From Verrucomicrobiota bacterium (lineage in GTDB: Bacteria; Verrucomicrobiota; Verrucomicrobiia; Verrucomicrobiales; DEV007): 5,219 nt of DNA. The position numbers and the translations under genes were made by a program. Below are positions 1 to 5,219 of the stretch, in pieces (the first letter of the stretch is position 1; the number at the start of each line of letters is the position of its first letter). The stretch lies in NCBI GenBank assembly GCA_027618625.1, contig JAQCER010000324.1:1-5219 (forward strand), in the 5' to 3' direction. The notes under the pieces are model-generated. The model searched no databases and had not been told where the DNA came from. It saw only the letters and a list, made by a program, of their open reading frames with translations.

Positions 1-281
1 AGGCAGCGGTCGTCACACCCGTCGCTTATGATCTCCTGTAAAATAGTTCCGTCTGGTTCGCTGGCAAAGCGTTTCTCCGCGTCTCCACGCTCTGAGCCAT
101 AGGGCTTACGATACTCGTTGGTCCTACGAAAAATTCGCAAAGGCAGGATCTTGGTCTCTGGCAGCCGCTCCCGGAGATACTCAACAATGGAATTGGTTCC
201 CACTGCGATTTCTTCCGCGCTGTGGACGATCGTATATTGACCTTGCCGACATTCGGGCTTTTCGTGAGGGGTGAACTTTTT
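1..281 (-). pseudogene. Eroded fragment of an SGNH/GDSL-type hydrolase (no start codon)
   Basis: Read on the minus strand, one frame is open from a stop at 282-284 to the left edge but has no ATG in it. Its core, about bases 224 down to 123, reads like the stretch of PAF-acetylhydrolase-like SGNH hydrolases that follows the Gly-x-Asn-Asn block: a helix with EEIAVG, then ERLPETKIL, then IFRR. In intact relatives I would expect LLLGIFPR at the last motif; here two of the key residues have become Arg. Nothing upstream supplies the GDSL nucleophile or the Asn block, because the frame closes and the cytochrome gene begins at 271. Downstream, toward base 1, the match fades, and no Asp-x-x-His catalytic end is recognisable. 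I infer a truncated, decaying relic. It could also be a chance frame, but the run of family-like positions in order argues against that. Confidence 0.5.
74..89. repeat. Degenerate tandem octamer, two copies
   Basis: TCTCCGCG is followed directly by TCTCCACG, one mismatch in eight bases. On the other strand this reads as a CGTGGAGACGCGGAGA tract. It lies outside any intact gene, in the stretch where the hydrolase-like frame on the minus strand has already lost its family resemblance, so it may mark foreign or repeat-derived spacer sequence next to the relic. Two copies are too few to exclude chance. Confidence 0.3.
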
Positions 282-3177
282 TTATTCCCCCGTCCGCTGG
301 ACAATTCGAAATGGCGTTGCCCTTTGTTGGATTGTCATCGGCGTGGTGACTGCAAGCGCGGAGGTCGGCAAGATCCAATTCAATGAGTCTGTTCGCCCGC
401 TCCTCAATAAGCATTGTGTCGCTTGTCATGGCGGAGTAAAAAAAGCGGGAGGGCTATCATTCCTCGCTCGGCATTCAGCGTTGGCAGAGGGAAAGTCGGG
501 ATTGCACGCGATTGTGCCGGGTAATCCTGATATGTCGCACCTGCTTGAGCGGGTCGTATCAGATGACCCCGATGAACACATGCCTCCTGCTGAGCATGGA
601 TCAGCGCTCAGTAATGATGAAGTGGCGACGCTGCGGCAATGGATCGCTGAAGGTGCCGAATGGCAGAACCACTGGGCCTTCGAGCCTCCGGTAAGAGCAC
701 CGCTTCCTGAAGTGAGTGATCCCGACTGGTGCCAGACTTCGATCGATCGATTTGTCCTGAACCGGCTCGATGAAGAAGGACTCAAGCCATCGCCGCAGGC
801 CGAAAAGGCAACGCTATTGCGCAGGGTTTGTTTTGATCTTACCGGTCTTCCGCCCACGATCGACCAGCTCGATCGCTTCCTTGCGGACAGTAGGAAAGAT
901 GCGTTTGCCCATGCGGTAGACGAATTGCTCGACGCTCCGGAGTTTGGCGAACGCTGGGCGGCCATGTGGCTGGATCTGGCCCGCTACGCCGACTCGGAGG
1001 GACTGGGAGTCGATTCGCGCCGTGATACATGGGCCTATCGGGATTGGGTCATCGATGCTTTCAATCGCAATCTGCCGTTTGATCAATTCACCATCGAGCA
1101 GCTGGCCGGTGACTTGTTGCCGAGCCCAACGATTGATCAATGGGTTGCCACCGCATTTCATCGGCAGACACAAAGCAACGGCGAGGGGGGGACTGATGAT
1201 GAGGAGTTCCGGGTCGCAGCTGTGCTGGATCGCACCAGCACCACGTGGGAGGCCTTCCAGGGTGTCACGTTTGGCTGTGTGCAGTGTCACTCGCATCCGT
1301 ATGATCCCATCGCCAACGATGAGTTTTACAAGTTCACTGCATTTTTCAATAATACGGCTGATGCCGACTTGGGCGATCACTGGCCACAACTGCGCGTGCC
1401 GAGCGATCGCTCTGACTATGCACGGGCAAAGGAATTGCGTGACCGTGCTGTGGTGATCAGCGAAGAACTTACGGCGGAAGGCCGCAAACGCATTGCCCAC
1501 ACGGTCTGGATCAGTCCGTCGGCGGAGGAAGTTACGGCTTTTTCGACGGGGAACGGTGTGAGAATGATTGCCAAAGGGAGCGCTTCGGAGTTTCTCGCGG
1601 AAGGAAATATTGCGGCGGGCACTGAGTATGCGTTCGAATTCAGTCCGCCGGAAGCGCTGTCGAGCGTGACTGCGCTGCGCATCGATCAGATGCCCGTTGA
1701 CGAGGAAAGAGCACTGCATACTCCGGAATGGGGTGGGATTCTGTCGCGCATCTCTTTATTGGTAAAGGCACCTGGCGCGGCGGAGTTCGTGCCTGTTGGC
1801 CTGGCAGAAGTGGTCGGTGACGAGGCTGATCCCGTCTACGACCCTAACGAAAGTCTCAAGGAAGGCGAATCCGGTTTTGGCGCGATGAGCAAGATTTTTC
1901 AGCGACGGGCTTGTGTTGTGTTGCCGATGCAGCCGATCCAGCTGGAGAAGGGAGCGGTGCTGCAGTTGAAGTTACGGCATGATGTCCAGGCACTGGGAGC
2001 ATTTCCGCTGGTGACCCAGCGCGGGGCGTTCAGTGTGACGGATCAGCCGCAGTGGACCGAGTTTGCCAGTGCCAGAGAATGGAACAAACTGCGGGAGGAG
2101 TTTGCTGATGCGCAGCGTAAACTTCGCGAGATTCCCGGGAGCATGGTGCCAGTAATGCAGGAACGTCCGGCGCACCTGCAGCGCGAAACGCGAATTTTCA
2201 ATCGGGGAAACTGGCTGGAGAAGGGAGAAATCGTCGGTGCCGACGTTCCGGCGTTTCTGCCGCCGTTGCCGGAGAATGTGCCGAAGGACAGGCTGGCGCT
2301 TGCCCGTTGGCTGGTCAGTAGGGATAATCCGCTGACCGCCCGCGTAGCCGTGAATCGATTCTGGGAGCAACTGTTCGGCTACGGGATTGTGTTAACGTTA
2401 GAAGACTTCGGTGCCGCTGGCGAGAAGCCGAGCCACCCCGAGTTGCTCGACTGGCTGGCGCTGCATTTTCGGGACGACTTACAGTGGAACGTGAAGGCAC
2501 TGCTCAGGGATATCGTTACTTCGGCGGCCTACCAGCAGACGGCTGCTGCGAGCGCTTCACTGCACGAGCGAGATCCGCAGAATCGGTTGTTTGCGCGCGG
2601 TCCGAGGAAACGGGTGAAGGCGGAGATGGTGCGGGATTTTGCCCTCGCAGCGAGTGGCCAGCTGACACGAAAGCAGCATGGCGCGCCGGTAAGGCCACCC
2701 ATTCCCGATGGCGTTTGGAAACCTTTTGCGGCTGATCCATGGGAAGCGGCGGAGGACGCCGAGCGTTATCGGCGTTCGATCTACGTCTACTGGAAGCGCA
2801 GCATTCCCTTCCCGGCGTTCTCTACCTTCGATGCGCCGAGCCGGGAGCTTTGCAATCAGAGACGCCTTCCCAGCAACACGCCATTGCAGGCGCTCGTCAC
2901 CTTGAATGATCCCGTGTTTGTCGAAGCCGCGAACGCCCTCGCTGAACGCATGTCGGCTCACAGTCCTGATCTCGAACGGCAAATGTGCTTTGGCTACCGG
3001 GCATGCACCTCCCACGAGCCGGATGCTCCTCGCATGGCCGAGCTGGTAAAGCTCCACAGTCGATTGATCGAGGCCTATCGTAACGATAAACCAGAGGGAA
3101 TCACCAACTACAACGAGGCCACCTTGCGATCGGTAGCAACCGTCTTGTTGAACCTCGATGAATCCCTTACAAAATGA
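271..3177 (+). CDS. Planctomycete-type cytochrome protein, PSCyt1-DUF1549-DUF1553 (PSD1 family), exported
   Basis: This 968-residue protein has the full family architecture. Residues 1-30 form a Sec signal peptide (basic RWTIR, hydrophobic core, cleavage expected after TASA). Residues 35-131 are the PSCyt1 cytochrome c domain with haem motif CVACH at 49-53, a MPP motif near 104-106 that may supply the Met ligand, and the closing LRQWIAEG. Residues 155-363 are DUF1549/PSCyt2, ending in a second haem motif, CVQCH at 336-340. Residues 410-590 look like an inserted beta-rich, galactose-binding-like module. Residues 672-930 are DUF1553/PSD1 with NPLTARVAVNRFWEQLFG and EDFGAAGEKPSHPELLDWLA. Length and motif order are normal and no frameshift is seen. 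GTG at 271 is the only plausible start, because an in-frame TGA lies at 265-267; the purine-rich GAGGGG before it is almost too close to serve as a usual ribosome site. The protein probably acts in the periplasm or at the cell surface. Its reaction is unknown; electron transfer coupled to polymer breakdown is inference. Confidence 0.95.
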   Translation: MNFFYSPVRWTIRNGVALCWIVIGVVTASAEVGKIQFNESVRPLLNKHCVACHGGVKKAGGLSFLARHSALAEGKSGLHAIVPGNPDMSHLLERVVSDDPDEHMPPAEHGSALSNDEVATLRQWIAEGAEWQNHWAFEPPVRAPLPEVSDPDWCQTSIDRFVLNRLDEEGLKPSPQAEKATLLRRVCFDLTGLPPTIDQLDRFLADSRKDAFAHAVDELLDAPEFGERWAAMWLDLARYADSEGLGVDSRRDTWAYRDWVIDAFNRNLPFDQFTIEQLAGDLLPSPTIDQWVATAFHRQTQSNGEGGTDDEEFRVAAVLDRTSTTWEAFQGVTFGCVQCHSHPYDPIANDEFYKFTAFFNNTADADLGDHWPQLRVPSDRSDYARAKELRDRAVVISEELTAEGRKRIAHTVWISPSAEEVTAFSTGNGVRMIAKGSASEFLAEGNIAAGTEYAFEFSPPEALSSVTALRIDQMPVDEERALHTPEWGGILSRISLLVKAPGAAEFVPVGLAEVVGDEADPVYDPNESLKEGESGFGAMSKIFQRRACVVLPMQPIQLEKGAVLQLKLRHDVQALGAFPLVTQRGAFSVTDQPQWTEFASAREWNKLREEFADAQRKLREIPGSMVPVMQERPAHLQRETRIFNRGNWLEKGEIVGADVPAFLPPLPENVPKDRLALARWLVSRDNPLTARVAVNRFWEQLFGYGIVLTLEDFGAAGEKPSHPELLDWLALHFRDDLQWNVKALLRDIVTSAAYQQTAAASASLHERDPQNRLFARGPRKRVKAEMVRDFALAASGQLTRKQHGAPVRPPIPDGVWKPFAADPWEAAEDAERYRRSIYVYWKRSIPFPAFSTFDAPSRELCNQRRLPSNTPLQALVTLNDPVFVEAANALAERMSAHSPDLERQMCFGYRACTSHEPDAPRMAELVKLHSRLIEAYRNDKPEGITNYNEATLRSVATVLLNLDESLTK
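3174..3177 (+). promoter_or_regulatory. ATGA stop-start overlap coupling the two genes
   Basis: The TGA that ends the cytochrome gene shares three bases with the ATG of the DUF1501 gene. There is no clear Shine-Dalgarno sequence in the AT-rich bases just before it, and the next in-frame ATG lies beyond the twin-arginine motif. Ribosome re-initiation at this overlap would keep the two products in fixed ratio. Confidence 0.8.
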
Positions 3178-4682
3178 ATGCGTTGAACCTGACGAACGAT
3201 CCATCTGCAGCAGGGCTCAGGTTTGATCGCCTGCGAGCCGAGACGCGGCGCCATTTTTTGCGGAACTGCGCCAGTGGTCTGGGTGGAATGTGGATGGCGT
3301 CGCAGGCTCAGAATGCACTGGCCAGCAGTGGCGCTGCAACCATTGCCCATGATCCTGCAAATCCTCTCGGGACACTTGCTGCGCGAGTTGCACCCAAGGC
3401 GAAGCGCATCATTTACCTGCACATGGTGGGCGCGCCCAGTCAACTGGAATTGTTCGACTACAAGCCGGAGCTGGCTCGCCTGGATGGCCAGGACTGTCCC
3501 GAGGAGTTTCTCGAAGGCAAACGCTTCGCGTTCATCCGCGGTGTGCCGAAAATGCTCGGATCCCAGTACCCGTTCAAGCAATACGGCCAGAGCGGAGCGT
3601 GGGTGTCTGATCGCATGCCGCATCTTTCGCAGCATGTCGATGACATCTGCTTCATCAAAACGATGACCTCCGAGCAGTTCAACCATGGCCCCGCGCAGCT
3701 TATGGTGCACACCGGCAGCGCGACGCTTGGCAAGCCATCGATCGGGTCGTGGGTAACGTGGGGACTGGGCACAGAGAATGACAACTTGCCCGGTTACATA
3801 GTGCTGATATCCGGCGGTCGCCTGCCGCGTGTGGGCAATTCTCTCTGGGGATCGGGCTTTTTGCCCAGTGTGTACCAGGGCGTGCAATGCCGTTCTTTTG
3901 GCGACCCGGTACTGAACATCGCGAATCCGAAAGGAGTGACCCGCAATGTCCGACGCGCTGCACTCGATGGCCTCAGCGAACTCAACGCGCTGACACACCA
4001 GAGCATCGGCGATCCGGAGACGATCACTCGAATCGCTCAGTATGAGATGGCGTTTCGAATGCAAACTTCCGTGCCTGAGGTGATGGATATTTCGCAGGAA
4101 CCGCAACACGTCCACGATCTTTACGGAACCAAGCCAGGGAAGGAAAACTTCGCGAACAACTGCCTGCTTGCTCGAAGGCTTGCAGAGAGCGGCGTCCGCT
4201 TCATTCAGCTGTTCGACTGGGGATGGGACACCCACGGCTCAAACGATGCCGAATCACTCAATGGCGGCTTCGTGCAAAAGTGCGAGCAGACCGATCGACC
4301 GATCGCGGCGCTGCTTCGGGATCTCAAGCAACGCGGCATGCTGGATGACACTCTGGTCATCTGGGGCGGTGAGTTTGGCCGGACACCCATGCGCGAAAAC
4401 CGCAACGGCAAGGAGATGCGGTTTATCGGAAGGGATCACAACCCTAACGCTTTCACCATCTGGATGGCGGGCGCAGGAATCAAGCCGGGCATCAGCTACG
4501 GCGAGACCGATCCCGTCGGCTACGAGGTCGCGGAGAATCCGGTTCCTCTTCGTGATTTCCACGCCACGCTCCTGCACCTGGCCGGAATTCCGCACAAGCA
4601 ACTCTACTATCCGTTCCAAGGCCTCGACCAACGCCTGACCGGCGTGAAGCCGAGCAAAGTCGTCAGTGGGATTTTGTTGTAG
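3174..4682 (+). CDS. DUF1501 family protein, Tat-exported, alkaline-phosphatase/sulfatase-like fold
   Basis: This 502-residue protein is a full-length DUF1501 member. Near the N terminus, TRRHFLR (residues 24-30) matches the twin-arginine consensus, followed by a mildly hydrophobic stretch and a likely cleavage after ALA at 48-50, so it should be exported folded. Family blocks follow in order: GAPSQLELFDYKP (86-98), FNHGPAQLMVHTG (169-181), FIQLFDWGWDTHG (343-355), WGGEFGRTP (397-405) and GRDHNPNAF (419-427). The Asp and His residues in the last three blocks (D352, H354, E400, D421, H422) are candidate metal ligands by analogy with the alkaline phosphatase superfamily. The first block has Glu where many relatives have Asp (LELFDYKP against LDLFDYKP). 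The ATG overlaps the upstream stop as ATGA and no clear ribosome site precedes it, so translation probably depends on the upstream gene. Hydrolysis of a sulfate or phosphate ester is possible by fold, but the substrate is unknown. Confidence 0.95.
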   Translation: MNALNLTNDPSAAGLRFDRLRAETRRHFLRNCASGLGGMWMASQAQNALASSGAATIAHDPANPLGTLAARVAPKAKRIIYLHMVGAPSQLELFDYKPELARLDGQDCPEEFLEGKRFAFIRGVPKMLGSQYPFKQYGQSGAWVSDRMPHLSQHVDDICFIKTMTSEQFNHGPAQLMVHTGSATLGKPSIGSWVTWGLGTENDNLPGYIVLISGGRLPRVGNSLWGSGFLPSVYQGVQCRSFGDPVLNIANPKGVTRNVRRAALDGLSELNALTHQSIGDPETITRIAQYEMAFRMQTSVPEVMDISQEPQHVHDLYGTKPGKENFANNCLLARRLAESGVRFIQLFDWGWDTHGSNDAESLNGGFVQKCEQTDRPIAALLRDLKQRGMLDDTLVIWGGEFGRTPMRENRNGKEMRFIGRDHNPNAFTIWMAGAGIKPGISYGETDPVGYEVAENPVPLRDFHATLLHLAGIPHKQLYYPFQGLDQRLTGVKPSKVVSGILL

Positions 4683-4773
4683 ATTTGCGCTCCAGAAAAA
4701 GCACCAGATCATCCGCCTCATCCGCCGTACGTTTCAGCGATCGATGGACCCAAAAACTAAGCCAAAAGGCCAT

Positions 4774-4787
4774 CCGACTTGGGTCGG
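4774..4787. repeat. Small inverted repeat CCGAC-TTGG-GTCGG
   Basis: A perfect five-base stem encloses a four-base loop, about 90 bases after the DUF1501 stop. No run of T follows on the plus strand, so it is not a standard intrinsic terminator. It may be part of a dispersed repeat or a chance palindrome. Confidence 0.3.
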
Positions 4788-4821
4788 TTCAAGTCACTGC
4801 CCCGGCTTCGCGAACTGTTGT

Positions 4822-4845
4822 CGGGATGTGTTCCTTCCCGGTTTT
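4822..4845 (+). terminator. Possible weak terminator hairpin after the operon
   Basis: CGGGA (4822-4826) pairs with TCCCG (4836-4840) around a nine-base loop, and a short GTTTT follows. Stem and T run are both shorter than in good intrinsic terminators, and the position is 140 bases after the operon end, so this is only the best candidate in the spacer. Confidence 0.2.
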
Positions 4846-4860
4846 GGTCTTGATCTTGAC
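4846..4860. repeat. Short degenerate TTGATC-like hexamer tract
   Basis: GGTCTT, GATCTT and GAC follow each other, about two and a half units of a six-base period; on the minus strand it reads GTCAAGATCAAGACC. Such tracts fit a decayed simple repeat in a spacer. The tract is too short to be certain. Confidence 0.3.
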
Positions 4861-4907
4861 AAACGCCGCGAAGAAAGTCGATCCGTCCCTCCAAGTCCAA
4901 AGCATCC

Positions 4908-5219
4908 ATGAAAGCGAACCTCGTTCTTCCACTCGCCGTCCTTGCTTCCTTCGGAGCCGGCATCCTCGCAGACCGGGCGTTTCTGGGCGTCGTGGGATTG
5001 CCATCGCCCGGAGTCGGTTCGGAAAGTCACTCTTCGTCCAGACCCGACATTGGGGCGCATGGCCTCCCCGTTTCCATGGCATCGGCGACGCCGACGGGCG
5101 AAGCGAAGGCAGACGACGCGGAGCAGCCCGACGACAAGGAGCTGGCTTCGCTGGACGAACGGATCGAGCGATTGGAAAACGACTCCAGTCCGGCCGAGTT
5201 CGCGCGAGCGGCGGGGTTG
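4908..5219 (+). CDS. N-terminal part of an unrecognised exported or membrane-anchored protein (runs off the right edge)
   Basis: The frame stays open for 104 codons from this ATG to the window end. The in-frame stop upstream is at 4857-4859, and this ATG is the first start after it. No ribosome site is evident. The residues begin MKANLVLPLAVLASFGAGIL: a Lys, then about 17 hydrophobic residues, giving a signal peptide (possible cut after ILA at 19-21) or a single membrane anchor. Residues 31-75 are rich in Ser, Pro, Gly, Ala and acidic residues and look disordered. Residues 76-91 (DKELASLDERIERLEN) look like a charged amphipathic, perhaps coiled-coil, helix, followed by SPAEFARAAGL. I recognise no family. 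Codon choice is GC-rich at third positions and the frame is uninterrupted, which supports a real gene. It is separate from the upstream operon by 225 bases. Small anchored proteins of this style are frequent in Verrucomicrobiota; that comparison is from memory. Confidence 0.7.
   Translation, partial: MKANLVLPLAVLASFGAGILADRAFLGVVGLPSPGVGSESHSSSRPDIGAHGLPVSMASATPTGEAKADDAEQPDDKELASLDERIERLENDSSPAEFARAAGL

Larger units (their letters stand above)
4683..4907. other. Spacer of 225 bases between the operon and the next gene
   Basis: No frame here has recognisable family motifs, start signals or a convincing ribosome site. The forward frame open across it starts inside the end of the DUF1501 gene and its translation (basic, Cys- and Pro-rich, with PKGHPTWVGS) does not resemble a folded protein. 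The minus-strand frames that cover it also run through the start of the next gene. It contains two small inverted repeats and a short TTGATC-like tract, listed separately. It could be decayed sequence or a copy of an intergenic repeat family. Confidence 0.55.

Noticed and set aside
233..265. TTGACC (237-242) and TATATT (233-238) as promoter elements before the cytochrome gene
   Set aside because: TTGACC has no -10-like hexamer at the usual distance, and TATATT has no -35 partner; promoter rules for this lineage are also uncertain.
1401..1412. Perfect palindrome GAGCGATCGCTC as an operator
   Set aside because: It lies deep inside a conserved coding region, far from any start, so it is noted only with the CGATCG excess.
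814..1719. Minus-strand open frame (301 residues) antisense to the cytochrome gene
   Set aside because: The plus strand carries conserved DUF1549 motifs through this whole stretch; the antisense translation has no recognisable motif or ribosome site.
2557..3204. Minus-strand open frame (215 residues) antisense to the DUF1553 domain
   Set aside because: It is a shadow of the conserved C-terminal domain and its composition is not protein-like.
3108..4235. Long minus-strand open frame (375 residues) antisense to the DUF1501 gene
   Set aside because: It lies almost wholly opposite a gene with strong family motifs; its translation is rich in Arg, His and Ser with no domain pattern, as expected from antisense frames in GC-rich coding DNA.
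4666..4911. Plus-strand frame of 81 residues across the spacer
   Set aside because: It starts inside the DUF1501 gene, has no ribosome site, and translates to a Cys/Pro/Arg-rich peptide without hydrophobic pattern.
4757..5082. Overlapping minus-strand frames of 68, 88 and 97 residues near the right edge
   Set aside because: Several frames are open at once here, which reflects base composition; the plus-strand frame from 4908 has a clear leader peptide and is the better gene.

Overview
The window most likely comes from a member of the PVC superphylum, Verrucomicrobiota or Planctomycetota. The reason is a complete, adjacent pair of genes belonging to two families that are greatly expanded in those phyla: a planctomycete-type cytochrome protein (PSCyt1-PSCyt2/DUF1549-PSD1/DUF1553) and a DUF1501 protein. 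The style of the third, partial gene and of the gene-poor spacers leans slightly toward Verrucomicrobiota, but this is an impression and not proof.

Layout. Bases 1-270 hold no intact gene. On the minus strand they carry what looks like an eroded piece of an SGNH/GDSL hydrolase (best part about 123-224), and near the left edge a short degenerate tandem octamer. A GTG at 271 opens a 968-residue exported multidomain protein with two CXXCH c-type haem motifs, ending at 3177. Its stop overlaps the start of a 502-residue DUF1501 protein (3174-4682) by four bases (ATGA). The DUF1501 protein has a near-ideal twin-arginine motif and the acidic/His motifs expected of an alkaline-phosphatase-superfamily fold. 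Bases 4683-4907 are a spacer with two small hairpins and a short TTGATC-like repeat. From 4908 a new gene runs off the right edge; only its N-terminal 104 codons are visible, giving a hydrophobic leader, a low-complexity acidic linker and the start of a charged helix.

How the parts fit. The two complete genes form a tight, probably translationally coupled operon whose products should meet outside the cytoplasmic membrane: the cytochrome-type protein by a Sec signal with haem attached afterwards, the DUF1501 protein folded through Tat. This pairing is common in PVC genomes, but no reaction has been firmly assigned to it as far as I know; a role in polymer or sulfated-glycan breakdown is often suspected from neighbouring sulfatases. 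No sulfatase, regulator or transporter is visible here. I found no tRNA, rRNA, CRISPR array, complete insertion sequence or convincing promoter. The window looks like a typical PVC accessory locus; the least explained parts are the function of the pair, the hydrolase relic and the two spacers.
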